This document shows, in pieces, positions 1 to 8,837 of a stretch of DNA of 64,000 nt (position 1 is the first letter of the stretch; each line of letters begins with the position of its first letter). The stretch is from NCBI RefSeq assembly GCF_003391135.1, contig NZ_CP031455.1, positions 310,001 to 374,000 on the forward strand, written 5' to 3'. The position numbers and the translations under genes were made by a program. This DNA is from Streptoverticillium olivoreticuli subsp. olivoreticuli. Lineage in GTDB: Bacteria; Actinomycetota; Actinomycetes; Streptomycetales; Streptomycetaceae. The notes below the pieces were generated by a model. The model searched no databases, was not told where the DNA came from, and worked only from the letters and a program-made list of their open reading frames with translations.

Positions 1-556
1 CGTCTCCGGCACGATCCGCGTCGGAGAGCTCAAGGCGCAGAAGGGCGGCCCGGCGGCCGAGGCGATCCTGACCTATACGGGCAGGGGGCGATCGGTCACC
101 GCCATGCTGCCGCTCTCCGACCAGAAGCTGGCTCGCAAGGGCGACAGCGTGGATGTGATCCTGCCCGGTGGCAAGTCCGTCAGGGGCCGGATCACCGGTG
201 TCGAGACAGTGTCGCCCGACGCGTCCGACGGCCCGGGCGGTGGCGGTGAGTCCGGGGCCGATGACAAGAAGAAGTCCGAGGTCAAGGTGTCCATCGCCAT
301 CGAGGACCAGAAGGCGCTGGGGGATCTCCGGAACGCCACCGTCGACGTGGACTTCACCAGCGAGGTCCGCAAGAACGTCTTCCATGTGCCGATCACCGCG
401 CTCGTGGCACGCACCGGCGGCGGGTACGGCCTGGAGGTCACCGGGGGCGGTACGACGCGCACCGTGCCCGTCGAGCTCGGTATGTTCAGCAACGGGCGGG
501 TCGAGGTGAAGGGCACTGACCTGCGCCCCGGCATGAAGGTGGCGGTGCCGACGTGA
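1..556 (+). CDS. Efflux adaptor protein (HlyD/MacA-like), C-terminal part
   Basis: The reading frame is open from the left edge, so the start lies outside the window. The visible part resembles the C-terminal half of a periplasmic/membrane-fusion adaptor: a barrel-like stretch ending in VDFTSE, a [12 protein letters not shown] segment typical of the membrane-proximal domain, and a final [25 protein letters not shown] strand-turn pattern. Such proteins link an ABC or RND transporter to export; in Gram-positive bacteria they are usually anchored outside the membrane. The stop overlaps the GTG start of the ABC ATPase (GTGA), so the genes are translationally coupled and probably form one export complex with the next two genes. 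Family call is good; substrate unknown. Confidence 0.75.
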   Translation, partial: VSGTIRVGELKAQKGGPAAEAILTYTGRGRSVTAMLPLSDQKLARKGDSVDVILPGGKSVRGRITGVETVSPDASDGPGGGGESGADDKKKSEVKVSIAIEDQKALGDLRNATVDVDFTSEVRKNVFHVPITALVARTGGGYGLEVTGGGTTRTVPVELGMFSNGRVEVKGTDLRPGMKVAVPT

Positions 557-1260
557 GTACGGCCGTTCCCGTCGTCGAGCTCGAGGGCGCGACGCGTGAG
601 TACCCCGGGGTCATCGCGCTCTCGGGTGTCGATCTGACCGTTCACCGGGGCGAGTCGGCGGCGATCGTCGGCCCTTCCGGCTCCGGGAAGTCCACCATGC
701 TGAATGTCATCGGGACGCTGGACCGGCCCACCTCCGGCCGGGTGGCCGTCGACGGCCACGACATCGCGAGCCTGTCGGACCGGCAGCTTTCGGCACTGCG
801 GGCCCAGAGCATCGGCTTCATCTTCCAGAACTTCCATCTGGCCGAAGGCGTCAGCGCCCTCGACAACGTCGCCGACGGACTGCTGTACAACGGCGTCGGC
901 CTGCGGGAGCGACGCGAGCGCGCGGCAGCCGTCCTGGACCGCGTGGGGCTGGGCGACCGGCTGGACCACCGGCCCGGCGAGCTGTCCGGCGGCCAGAAAC
1001 AGCGCGTCGCCATCGCCCGGGCCGTGGTCGGCGAGCCGGCTCTCCTCCTCGCCGACGAACCGACGGGCGCGCTGGACTCCACGTCCGGGAAGGCCGTCAT
1101 GGGGCTGCTGCACGAGCTGAACGCGGCGGGCACGACCGTCGTCGTGATCACTCACGACCAGGACATCGCCGAGAGCCTGCCGCGGCAGGTCGCCATGCTC
1201 GACGGCCGCGTGCGATACGACTCGGCGACCCCCGCGAACCGGCTGGAGGGGGCATGTTGA
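553..1260 (+). CDS. ABC transporter ATP-binding protein (MacB/LolD type)
   Basis: A 235-residue ATPase with Walker [10 protein letters not shown] at residues 40-48, signature LSGGQKQR, Walker [13 protein letters not shown] and switch histidine in VVVITHDQ. The [10 protein letters not shown] wording and short length are typical of the MacB/LolD/FtsE group that works with FtsX-like permeases rather than classic importers. The GTG start overlaps the stop of the upstream adaptor, and the stop lies within the start of the downstream permease, so adaptor, ATPase and permease are one translation-coupled unit. Likely powers export of a peptide, lipid or antibiotic from membrane to exterior; the substrate cannot be read from sequence. 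Confidence 0.92.
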   Translation: MSTAVPVVELEGATREYPGVIALSGVDLTVHRGESAAIVGPSGSGKSTMLNVIGTLDRPTSGRVAVDGHDIASLSDRQLSALRAQSIGFIFQNFHLAEGVSALDNVADGLLYNGVGLRERRERAAAVLDRVGLGDRLDHRPGELSGGQKQRVAIARAVVGEPALLLADEPTGALDSTSGKAVMGLLHELNAAGTTVVVITHDQDIAESLPRQVAMLDGRVRYDSATPANRLEGAC

Positions 1261-2441
1261 TCCCCTCGCGCCTCTCGCCCCGGGACGTCGTGCGTGTCGG
1301 CGGCTTCGGGCTGCGCACCCGTCCGGTGCGGGTCTTCCTGTCCGCGCTGGGCATCGCCATCGGCATCGCCGCCATGGTGGCCACGGTCGGCATCTCCAGC
1401 TCCAGCCGCGCCGAACTGGACCGCAAGCTGGACGCGCTCGGCACGAATCTGCTGACCACGGCGCCCGGTCGGAGCATGGACGGCAGCGAGGTCGAACTAC
1501 CGCAGCAGGCCACCGACATGATCCGCCGGATCAAGGACGTGGAGACCGCGTCCGCCATCGGCAGGATCGGCGGCGTGAAGACCTACCGCAATGACAGGAT
1601 CCCCTCCGAGCAGTCCGGGGGCATCAGTGCCTTGGCGACCCGGCCGGACCTGCTGAAGACCGTCGGCGCGGAGATCGCCCGCGGTACCTGGTTCAACGAC
1701 GCCACGGCGAGGCTCCCGACCACCGTCCTGGGAGCCGAGACCGCGAAGCGGCTCGGCGTCACCAAGCCCGGGGAGCAGGTCTGGCTGGGCGGCCGGTGGT
1801 TCACCGTCGCCGGTGTCCTGGCACCAGCGCCGCTCGCTCCCGAGCTCGACACGGCCGCCCTGGTCGGCTGGGAGAGCGCGAAGTCGGACCTGGACTTCGA
1901 CGGGCATCCGACCACCATCTACACCCGGGCGGTCAAGACCGAGGTGGACGCGGTGCGCCCGCTGCTCGCCGCCACCGCGAACCCGGAGGATCCCAGCGTG
2001 GTGGCGGTCTCCCGCCCCTCCGACGCGCTCGCCGCCCAGCAGGCCGGCGACAAGGCCTTCACCGGACTGCTCGTCGGTCTCGGCTCGGTCGCCCTGCTCG
2101 TCGGGGGCATCGGTGTGGCCAACACCATGGTCATCTCCGTGCTGGAACGGCGCGGCGAAGTGGGCCTGCGCCGCTCGCTCGGTGCCACTCGGAGTCAGGT
2201 GTGCGCGCAGTTCCTGACCGAATCGCTGCTGCTGTCCGCGCTGGGCGGTGGTGCGGGCGTCGTCATCGGCCCCAGTGTGACAGCCGTCTACGCGCTCTCG
2301 CAGGGCTGGCCGACGGTGGTGCCGCCCTGGGTGATGGCCGGAGGAATCGGCGCGACCCTCGTCATCGGCGGGGTCGCCGGTCTCTACCCGGCGGTACGGG
2401 CGGCCCGCCTCGCGCCGACGGCGGCACTCGCCGCGACGTAG
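1254..2441 (+). CDS. ABC transporter permease, MacB/FtsX family
   Basis: A 395-residue permease with the MacB plan: one N-terminal membrane helix (about residues 24-46), an extracytoplasmic MacB_PCD-like domain (about 50-270), then three C-terminal helices (starting near [30 protein letters not shown] and [11 protein letters not shown]). The segment [24 protein letters not shown] is the hallmark cytoplasmic loop of this family. The ATG follows a GGAGGGGGC ribosome site and overlaps the ATPase stop. Acts with the preceding ATPase and adaptor; the two-component genes that follow probably sense the same stress or substrate. Confidence 0.9.
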   Translation: MLIPSRLSPRDVVRVGGFGLRTRPVRVFLSALGIAIGIAAMVATVGISSSSRAELDRKLDALGTNLLTTAPGRSMDGSEVELPQQATDMIRRIKDVETASAIGRIGGVKTYRNDRIPSEQSGGISALATRPDLLKTVGAEIARGTWFNDATARLPTTVLGAETAKRLGVTKPGEQVWLGGRWFTVAGVLAPAPLAPELDTAALVGWESAKSDLDFDGHPTTIYTRAVKTEVDAVRPLLAATANPEDPSVVAVSRPSDALAAQQAGDKAFTGLLVGLGSVALLVGGIGVANTMVISVLERRGEVGLRRSLGATRSQVCAQFLTESLLLSALGGGAGVVIGPSVTAVYALSQGWPTVVPPWVMAGGIGATLVIGGVAGLYPAVRAARLAPTAALAAT

Positions 2442-2493
2442 CACCAGCCCGCGGGCAGCATGAACAACGCACAGGATGAAAGAGGAACCGACG

Positions 2494-3147
2494 ATGCGCG
2501 TTCTCGTGGCCGAGGACGACCCGATGACGGCCGACATGATCACCCGCGGGCTGACCCGGCACGGTTTCGTCGTGGACACCGTCCACGACGGGGATGCCGC
2601 CCTGTTCAGCCTGGGAGTGGGTGACTACGACGTCCTGCTGCTGGACCGGGATCTGCCCGGTACACACGGCGACGAGGTCGCGGCCCGACTGGCCGCGTCC
2701 GGAGCGCGCACCCGCATCTTGATGCTCACCGCCGCGTCCGGCATGCAGGACCTGGTGGACGGGCTCAACCTCGGAGCCGACGACTATCTGGCCAAGCCCT
2801 TCGAGTACCCCGAACTGATCGCGCGGGTGAAGGCCCTCAGCCGCCGCAGCACGCCGATGACGCCTCCTGTCCTGCACCGCGGCGGGATCGCCCTCGACAC
2901 CATATGCCGCACCGCCACCCGTGACGGCCGCCCCTTGAAGCTCACGCCGAAGGAGTTCGCGGTCCTGCGCATCCTCCTCACGGCCCAGGGGGCGCCGGTC
3001 AGTACGGAGGACCTTCTGGCGCAGGCGTGGGACGAACACACCGACCCGTTCACCACGGCGGTCCAGGTGACCATGAGCAAGCTGCGCGCCAAACTCGGCG
3101 ACCCACCGCTCATCACCACCGTCCACGGCGTCGGCTACCGCCTGTGA
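2494..3147 (+). CDS. Two-component response regulator, OmpR/PhoB family
   Basis: Receiver domain (residues 1-115) with acidic pocket ED8-D9, phospho-acceptor D51 in LLLDRDLPG, conserved T and K in LTAA and LAKPF, followed by a winged-helix DNA-binding domain (about 125-217; LTPKEFAVLRILL and the terminal TTVHGVGYRL). An upstream in-frame ATG at 2476 exists, but the one at 2494 has GAGGA at proper spacing and gives the family-typical start MRVLVAEDD. The stop overlaps the kinase GTG (GTGA). It probably regulates the adjacent ABC exporter in response to the kinase. Confidence 0.92.
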   Translation: MRVLVAEDDPMTADMITRGLTRHGFVVDTVHDGDAALFSLGVGDYDVLLLDRDLPGTHGDEVAARLAASGARTRILMLTAASGMQDLVDGLNLGADDYLAKPFEYPELIARVKALSRRSTPMTPPVLHRGGIALDTICRTATRDGRPLKLTPKEFAVLRILLTAQGAPVSTEDLLAQAWDEHTDPFTTAVQVTMSKLRAKLGDPPLITTVHGVGYRL

Positions 3148-4358
3148 ATTCGTTCCGGCCGGTGCGGTGGCTGCGCGGCCGTACGGTCCGCAGCCGTATC
3201 GCCTTTGCATTCGGTGCGGTGTTCGTGGCACTGGGAGCCCTGCTGCTGGGGCTCGTGTACGTGCTGTCCCGCGCCGGGACCCAGGCATCCGCCCGTCGTC
3301 TGGCCGGCAGCGTCACGCTCGTGCCGTCCCCACACGGCCCCTCCCCCAGTCCCTCTCCGGGGACGGGCGCAGGAGGCCGTCCTGAACCCGACGGTACCAA
3401 CGGGGTGATCGCGCTCACCGACGACCTCAGCGCGGCCGCCTCCCAGCAGGTCCTGATCTGGTCGGCCCTGGCGCTGCTGATCAGCGCCGTCCTCGCGGTC
3501 GCCGTCGGCTGGTGGACGGCCGGCCGCGTCCTGCGGCCCGTGCACTCCATGACCGCCAGGGCCCGCCGCATCTCGCGGCAGAACCTGCACGAGCGCATCG
3601 CTCTGGAGGGCCCGAGCGACGAGCTCAAGGAACTCGCCGACACCCTCGACGCGTTGCTCTCACGCCTTGAGACCTCCTTCAAGAGTCAGCAGCGTTTCAT
3701 CGCCAACGCCTCCCACGAACTGCGCACCCCCCTCTCGGGTCAGCGTGCCGCCATCCAGATCGGGCTGGAGGATCCGAGCCCGGACGAACTCGTGGAGGTA
3801 CGCGAAGGTCTGCTGGCGGCCAACCGGCGCAGCGAGCGGATCATCGACGGTCTGCTGACTCTCGCTCGCGGGGAGCGGGGCATCGAGAGATACGAGACCT
3901 TCGACCTGCGTGAGGTCGTCGACGAAGAGCTCGACGCCGTCCAGGAGAACGCCCGTGAACACGCCGTGCGCCCGGTCGTCGAAGGCGGTCCGTGTCCGGT
4001 GCACGGCGACCGCGTCATGATCGGCCGACTGGTCGCCAATCTGTTGTGCAACGCCGTCCTGTACAACGTTCCGGGCGGCGACGTACGTGTGCGGGTGGGC
4101 TCGGCGCGCCTGACCGTCTCCAATACCGGTCCGGTTGTCGAACCTGCCGAGGTGGAGGGGTTGTTCGAGCCCTTTCGGCGCGGGCGAGGCCGGGACCGCC
4201 GTAGCGACCGGGGCGAAGGTCTGGGCCTGTCGATCGTCCAGGCCATCGCCCAGGCCCACGAGGGCCGGGTCACCGCCACTGCCAACCCGGGAGGCGGCCT
4301 CACCGTCACGTTCGCGCTGCCTTCCGTACCGCCCGACGGTCAAGAGGAGAGCCGGTAG
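3144..4358 (+). CDS. Two-component sensor histidine kinase
   Basis: 404 residues from the GTG overlapping the regulator stop. Two membrane helices (about 19-41 and 102-124) flank a short Pro/Ser/Gly-rich outside loop of about 60 residues. Then HAMP (125-178), HisKA with the H-box FIANASHELRTPL (H191 phospho-acceptor), N-box NLLCNAVLYN and G-box GEGLGLSIVQAIAQAHEG. The small extracytoplasmic loop suggests sensing within the membrane or through the partner ABC permease, as in antibiotic-detection modules; that is inference. Layout and motifs closely resemble the kinase at 43.2-44.4 kb. Confidence 0.92.
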   Translation: MNSFRPVRWLRGRTVRSRIAFAFGAVFVALGALLLGLVYVLSRAGTQASARRLAGSVTLVPSPHGPSPSPSPGTGAGGRPEPDGTNGVIALTDDLSAAASQQVLIWSALALLISAVLAVAVGWWTAGRVLRPVHSMTARARRISRQNLHERIALEGPSDELKELADTLDALLSRLETSFKSQQRFIANASHELRTPLSGQRAAIQIGLEDPSPDELVEVREGLLAANRRSERIIDGLLTLARGERGIERYETFDLREVVDEELDAVQENAREHAVRPVVEGGPCPVHGDRVMIGRLVANLLCNAVLYNVPGGDVRVRVGSARLTVSNTGPVVEPAEVEGLFEPFRRGRGRDRRSDRGEGLGLSIVQAIAQAHEGRVTATANPGGGLTVTFALPSVPPDGQEESR

Positions 4359-4601
4359 CGGCACCGGCTGTCGCTCTGGGCCGCGGAGAAGCACCTCACA
4401 CGGCTGCTCCAGCCATTGGTTGTCAACGGTCGTCGTGTCCGACAGCAGAATCGGTGACGGGGTGTCACATTTTGCCGACTTCGGGAGCCTGGACTCAACT
4501 GGTGGGATCGACTCGGGAGTCGCCTGACAACACGTCACGTTCCGACGGAGCACGGGTGCGTCCGGCCTGCCGCATCATGTCGCTTCTTCGGAAAGGTTCT
4601 G

Positions 4602-5939
4602 ATGTCCCGTAAGAGAATTGTTCTCACGTGCGCGGCCGTTGCCGTCGGGCTCGGCGCGCTGGCCATCCCCCTCACCGCCAGCGCCGGATCCGAGACCGAT
4701 CTCAGCACCACCTGCCGTCTCGCCGATGGTGCGACCAAGTGGTGGGCGACGGGAAAGTTCGCGCTCAGGAACGAGGGGAACGCCTACGCCAAGGACTGGA
4801 AGCTGGAGTTCGAACTGTCCGAGGGGCAGGCCACGATCGACAACCCCTGGGCATTCGACCTCCGGCAGAAGGGCAAGCACGTCACCGTCACACCGATCGA
4901 GGACCGGGGCAACATCCCGGCCAGGGGTGAACGCACCGTCAGTGTCGGCATCAACCCGTCTGGAAAAGCTGTTCCTCGCATCACGGGCTGCACACTCGGC
5001 GGCAGTGACTCCGGAGGGCCGGAGGACACCACGCCGCCCACCGCTCCCGTGGAGAGTGGCTCCTTCGTCGTCGACCACCGGACCGTCCATGTGATGTGGA
5101 AGCCGTCGACCGACTCGGGCTCCGGAGTGGACAAGTACGAGATCCTCCAGGACGGCAAGCTGGTCAAGACTGTTGGCAGTGATCTCACGATGACGAACAT
5201 CGAGCAGCTGAAGCCGGACACCACCTACAGGTTCAAGGTCCGTGCCGTGGACGCGGCGGGCAACCGTTCTCCGTTCAGCAAGGTGGTCTCGCTCAGGACG
5301 CATCCGGCGCCGGGCGACGAGAACGAGAAGCCGACCATGCCGAAGAAGCTCGAGGGCACGGCCGCGGGACCCAACCAGGTCTCCCTGCGCTGGCAGTCCG
5401 CGAGCGACGGCGTCCCGGTCACGGGATACCGGATCTACCGGGACGGAACCAAAGTGCAGGAGGCGGATGGCAACGCCACGACCGCGACGGTCGGCGGCCT
5501 CAGCCCGGACACGGCCTACAAGTTCAAGGTCACCGCGGTCAGCACTTCCGGCAAGGAGTCCGACCCGACCGACGAGATCTCCGTCAAGACCACCGGCGGT
5601 GGGGGAAGCGGCGGCAGCGCCCCGTCCGACTTCACTGCGGCCACGAGCCACAAGCAGGACGGGAACGTCACGCAGCACTACCTGGACCTCGGCTGGGGCG
5701 TCCCGCAGGGGCACGGCCAGATCACCACCTACCAGGTGTATCTGAACGGGAAGCTCGCCCAGACCTTCATATGGGGGGCCGGTGACGCGGTGCTGCCGAT
5801 TCCCGTGCGTACGGCGTCCCGTGAGGTGCTCGTCGGAGCCAATCCGGGCAAGACCTACAAGGTGAAGATCCGGGCCCGGCTCGGGGACGGCACATGGGGC
5901 GCGTTCTCCGCCGAGAAGACCGTCACCACCGGCAGCTGA
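4602..5939 (+). CDS. Secreted carbohydrate-binding protein with fibronectin type III domains
   Basis: Sec signal peptide (residues 1-28, ending TASA) then a CBM2-like beta-sandwich (about 30-132; two cysteines near each end, C37 and C129, and exposed aromatics WW and W). Two clear fibronectin III modules follow (about 148-228 and 242-326; PDTTYRFKVRAVDAAGN and PDTAYKFKVTAVSTSG are the classic signatures), a Gly/Ser linker, and a third FnIII-like C-terminal domain (about 340-445). No catalytic domain is visible, so it probably binds polysaccharide or tethers the neighbouring LPMO. The LPMO gene starts 30 bp downstream, presumably co-transcribed. I did not find the 12-bp direct repeats of Streptomyces chitinase promoters upstream. 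Confidence 0.75.
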   Translation: MSRKRIVLTCAAVAVGLGALAIPLTASAGSETDLSTTCRLADGATKWWATGKFALRNEGNAYAKDWKLEFELSEGQATIDNPWAFDLRQKGKHVTVTPIEDRGNIPARGERTVSVGINPSGKAVPRITGCTLGGSDSGGPEDTTPPTAPVESGSFVVDHRTVHVMWKPSTDSGSGVDKYEILQDGKLVKTVGSDLTMTNIEQLKPDTTYRFKVRAVDAAGNRSPFSKVVSLRTHPAPGDENEKPTMPKKLEGTAAGPNQVSLRWQSASDGVPVTGYRIYRDGTKVQEADGNATTATVGGLSPDTAYKFKVTAVSTSGKESDPTDEISVKTTGGGGSGGSAPSDFTAATSHKQDGNVTQHYLDLGWGVPQGHGQITTYQVYLNGKLAQTFIWGAGDAVLPIPVRTASREVLVGANPGKTYKVKIRARLGDGTWGAFSAEKTVTTGS

Positions 5940-5969
5940 CCACGCCCAGGAAGACCAGGAGCCACCATC

Positions 5970-6671
5970 ATGAGCAAGCGCCGCACCGCCGTGTCCCTCA
6001 CCGTTCTCGGAGTCGTCCCACTCGCCCTGACCACCCTGACCGCCGGTCCGGCCTCGGCACACGGTGCCACGGCCAACCCGGTCAGCCGTGCCGTCGCGTG
6101 CGCCAAGGAGGGCTGGAAACCGGGCAACCCCGCGTGCAAGGCCGCGCTGGCGGTCAGCAGCGACCAGATCGGGGACTGGAAGTCCATCGTTCAAGGCCAG
6201 GCCATGGACCATTCCACCCCGTCCTCCTCCCCCCAGCACCGCGCCCACGTCCCGGACGGCAAGCTGTGCAGTGCCGCCAACCAGCAGTTCGCCGGCCTGG
6301 ACCTGCCACGCGCCGACTTCCCCTCGACCACGCTGCCGAGCGGTCGGGAGTACACCTTCCAGTACGACGTCAGCGCGTTGCACAACCCGTACCGCATGGA
6401 GATGTACCTCACCAAGGACGGCTACGACCCGACGAAGCCACTGAAGTGGTCGGATCTCGAGGACACCCCGTTCCTCAGCGCCGACAACACCGCCGCCGTC
6501 ACCGCGCCACCTGGATTCCTGGGCGGAAAGGCGTTCAACTTCAATGCACAGCTTCCCCAGAAGCAGGGCAAGCACATGATCTACACGATCTGGCACGGCC
6601 TCAAGAAGCCGGACGGCTCCTTCCAGAGCCAGGAGGCCTTCTACTCGTGCTCCGATGTGGAGTTCAAGTGA
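5970..6671 (+). CDS. Lytic polysaccharide monooxygenase, AA10 family
   Basis: 233 residues. A signal peptide (1-30, ending GPASA) is followed directly by H31, the mature N-terminal histidine that forms the copper histidine brace; the second brace ligand is probably H138 in YDVSALHNPYR. Other family marks: CAKEGWKPGNPAC, the MEMYLTKDGYDP strand, and the C-terminal IYTIWHGLKKPDGSFQSQEAFYSCSDVEF. AA10 enzymes oxidatively cleave chitin or cellulose. There is no appended binding module; the adjacent CBM/FnIII protein may supply that role. AGGAG precedes the ATG. Substrate, chitin versus cellulose, cannot be decided here. Confidence 0.9.
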   Translation: MSKRRTAVSLTVLGVVPLALTTLTAGPASAHGATANPVSRAVACAKEGWKPGNPACKAALAVSSDQIGDWKSIVQGQAMDHSTPSSSPQHRAHVPDGKLCSAANQQFAGLDLPRADFPSTTLPSGREYTFQYDVSALHNPYRMEMYLTKDGYDPTKPLKWSDLEDTPFLSADNTAAVTAPPGFLGGKAFNFNAQLPQKQGKHMIYTIWHGLKKPDGSFQSQEAFYSCSDVEFK

Positions 6672-6743
6672 CCTACCAGGCCGCCTCTTCCAACCTGACT
6701 GTGCAGGGCGGTAATTGAGTCCGTGAGTGGCTCCGGGCGCGGA

Positions 6744-6798
6744 GAAGCTCCTGGCAGGCGAGCAGGTGTCGAATCCGAGCCGTCCTGCCAGGAGCTTC
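6744..6798. terminator. Perfect 15-bp inverted repeat downstream of LPMO
   Basis: GAAGCTCCTGGCAGG at 6744-6758 is the exact reverse complement of 6784-6798, with a 25-base loop. It lies 70 bp after the LPMO stop and just before the IS5-like remnant. It could be a terminator or a structure at the end of the insertion sequence; no U-tract follows. Confidence 0.5.
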
Positions 6799-6805
6799 TG
6801 CGTGC

Positions 6806-7352
6806 TTGTCCACCCATCCGGTGTCAATCTGTCCAGCAACACCTCTTCGCCTCCTCATCGAGCGGCTGATCGGCCGGCGCCGGGAGCAAGGCATCTGCCA
6901 GCGGTGGCTGCCCGCTGGTCGGCAGATCCTGCTACTTCTGGCCCATCTGCGGTGTGAGGACACCTACGCCCGTCCGGCGGCTGGGTTCGGCGTCGGGATC
7001 GCCGCCGTCTACCGGTACGTCGCCGAGGCCGTGGAGGTGCCGACCGCCCTCACGGTGGGGCGACATGACCACGTTCCGGGCGACATCCGCCACGTACAGG
7101 CACTGCCAAGGCGTCGGCTCCGCGGTCCGGGTGCCCTTCCGTGGTATCCGGGAGGACCTCTCCGCAGGTCAGCGGGCGGTGAACGTCTCCCACGGCGGCG
7201 CTGAAGGGCCGGCGCCTGCTGCGGAAGCCCGCCGCTCCACTGCCCGCATCACCGCCCTGGTCAAGCCATCCTCTTTCTCCACCAGGCCGCCTCACGCCGA
7301 GCTGGAATACGCCCAGTGCGTAGCACTTAGGGACGAGGCGGTCATCGCGTAA
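6806..7352 (+). pseudogene. IS5-type transposase remnant (frameshifted, internally deleted)
   Basis: The first frame (6806 to about 7060) encodes a helix-turn-helix segment with LRCEDTYARPAAGFGVGI and VYRYVAEAVEV, typical of the N-terminal region of Streptomyces IS5-group transposases. The DDE core is missing. From about 7100 another frame resumes with PFRGIREDLSAGQRAVNVSH and a Leu/Arg-rich end, matching the C-terminal part of the same family. So a large internal deletion and at least one frameshift have inactivated it. Confidence 0.75.
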
Positions 7353-7542
7353 CTCTTCTAGGGCGTGTCCGACGGGTTCCAGCGGGTTGCGGCCAGGGCT
7401 GTGCACCAGGTGCGTCCGTCAACGAGCTGCCGGAAGGCCGGTCAGGTGGCCTGAAAGGCTCTGGTGATCTTGTGGGTGCCATGTGGGCCAGGGATCATGT
7501 CGCGGCCGCTGCTGTGTACGCAGTCGGCAGAGAGGAGCGGCC

Positions 7543-8580
7543 GTGGCCGCCGACGGATTCCAGGGCGCCAAGCCCGAGTCGACCATCGCGTCTTTGGGCC
7601 ATGCCGGGCATGGCAAGACTACGACGGCCAGCGCGTTGGTCAGGATCTCGAAGGCCGCGGGCCGCCGGACAGGGGCAGGGGAGGCGATTCCCGGCAGCAG
7701 CATCCGTCGTTTCGAGTACGAGACGCCCCTGCGCCGTTACAGGCACCTCGACTGCCCCGCCGGCGACGTCCCCGACCTCCTGAAGACCCAGTCCCTGGAC
7801 GGTGCGGTTCTGGTCGTCGACGCGATGGACAGCGTCATGCCCCAGACGCGCGAGCATGTGCGCCAGGCCCGTGCGGCCGACGTGCCGCTCGTTGTTCTCC
7901 TGAACAAATGCGATCGGGTCAAAGATCCGGAACTGCAGGATCTGATCGAGACAGAGATCCGCATGCTGCTGAACACGCACGGCTACAACGGCGACTACAT
8001 GCATATTGTTCGTGGCTCCGCCCAGGAAGCCGCGCACGGCGACGGGATCTGGCTCGGCGAGTTCAACGCCCTGGCCCGGGCGCTGGACGAAAGCCTTCCC
8101 GATGGGCGGCCGCGGTCCGATATCCCCGCTAGGGCCCGCTTGGTGGCGAAGCACAGCGGCAAGGTCCTGGATGTCGACGGCGGCGACGCGAAGAACGACG
8201 ACGGTGCGCGTGTCCAGCAGTGGGACTGGGTGAGCTGGGACAATCAGAAGTGGAGCATCGAGCCGGTGGGCGACGGCTATTACCGCCTGGTGGCCAAGCA
8301 CAGCGGCAAGGTGCTGGACGTCAGCGGGGGGCCGGGCGAAACCCGCAACGGTGCGCGTGTCCACCAGTGGAGCTGGGTGGACGGCGACAACCAGAAGTGG
8401 CACATCGAGCCAGTGGGCGACGGCTACTACCGCCTGATCGCCAAGCACAGCGGCAAGGTCCTGGATGTCGACGGCGGCGACGCGAAGAACGACAACGGCA
8501 CGATCGTCCAGCAGTGGGACTGGGTGGGCTGGGACAACCAGAAGTGGCGTCTGGAGCCCATCCAGGACAGCCACTGGTAA
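7543..8580 (+). CDS. Degenerate EF-Tu-like GTPase domain fused to ricin-type beta-trefoil lectin
   Basis: 345 residues from a GTG preceded by AGAGGAGCGGCC; an in-frame GTG at 7483 lacks a comparable site. Residues 12-195 follow the EF-Tu G domain: G1 GHAGHGKT (19-26), a MPQTREH helix start (99-105), G4 NKCD (121-124) and a G5-like RGSA. G3 is altered: EF-Tu DCPGH reads DCPAG (70-74), losing the DxxG glycine and the catalytic histidine, and switch I lacks RGIT. EF-Tu domains 2 and 3 are replaced by three near-identical repeats of about 47 residues (from residue 200), each with KHSGKVLDV and a QxW box (QQWDW..DNQKW), a ricin/CBM13-like beta-trefoil. No signal peptide is evident. It may bind GTP but probably hydrolyses it poorly; function unknown. 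A strong hairpin follows. Confidence 0.85.
   Translation: MAADGFQGAKPESTIASLGHAGHGKTTTASALVRISKAAGRRTGAGEAIPGSSIRRFEYETPLRRYRHLDCPAGDVPDLLKTQSLDGAVLVVDAMDSVMPQTREHVRQARAADVPLVVLLNKCDRVKDPELQDLIETEIRMLLNTHGYNGDYMHIVRGSAQEAAHGDGIWLGEFNALARALDESLPDGRPRSDIPARARLVAKHSGKVLDVDGGDAKNDDGARVQQWDWVSWDNQKWSIEPVGDGYYRLVAKHSGKVLDVSGGPGETRNGARVHQWSWVDGDNQKWHIEPVGDGYYRLIAKHSGKVLDVDGGDAKNDNGTIVQQWDWVGWDNQKWRLEPIQDSHW
8138..8577 (+). repeat. Three tandem repeats encoding the beta-trefoil
   Basis: Three in-frame repeats of about 140-145 bp, beginning near 8138, 8281 and 8428, share long stretches such as AAGCACAGCGGCAAGGT and GACAACCAGAAGTGG. They encode the three lectin lobes. The DNA similarity points to recent duplication or homogenisation within the gene. 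Confidence 0.8.
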
Positions 8581-8733
8581 ACCCTCCGGCGTCGCCCTGA
8601 CGCGATGCCGCCCCACCACGGAACGGTGAGAGCGGCAGCCGACGAGCCAGCCATAGCCGTCGGCCGCCGCCGCACAGTGACACGCGAGACCAATCCTTCA
8701 CACTTGGACTGGTCGGCAACCTGGCCGGTACGG

Positions 8734-8768
8734 CTCTGCCCCTCCTTGTCACCCAAGGAGGGGCAGAG
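8734..8768. terminator. 15-bp stem, 5-base loop hairpin
   Basis: CTCTGCCCCTCCTTG at 8734-8748 pairs perfectly with 8754-8768 around loop TCACC. It lies between the EF-Tu/lectin gene and the next gene and is the likely terminator of the former. There is no clear U-tract, which is common for actinobacterial terminators. Confidence 0.7.
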
Positions 8769-8837
8769 GCTACGTCCGGGGATGCTGACGGCCAAGGACT
8801 CCGTGAGCCGGCCGGCATGGCGAGAGAGGGGACGGGC

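Noticed and set aside
6760..6785. GGTGTCGAATCC considered as a tRNA T-arm
   Set aside because: It lies in the loop of a 15-bp inverted repeat; no acceptor stem or anticodon arm can be drawn. No tRNA or rRNA genes were recognised in the window.
4575..6842. 755-codon open frame on the minus strand
   Set aside because: It is antisense to the CBM/FnIII and LPMO genes, which carry signal peptides and family motifs. High GC makes long antisense frames common.
8138..8577. Regular repeats considered as a possible CRISPR or satellite
   Set aside because: They are in-frame repeats of about 140 bp encoding QxW lectin lobes, far longer than CRISPR repeats and without spacers.
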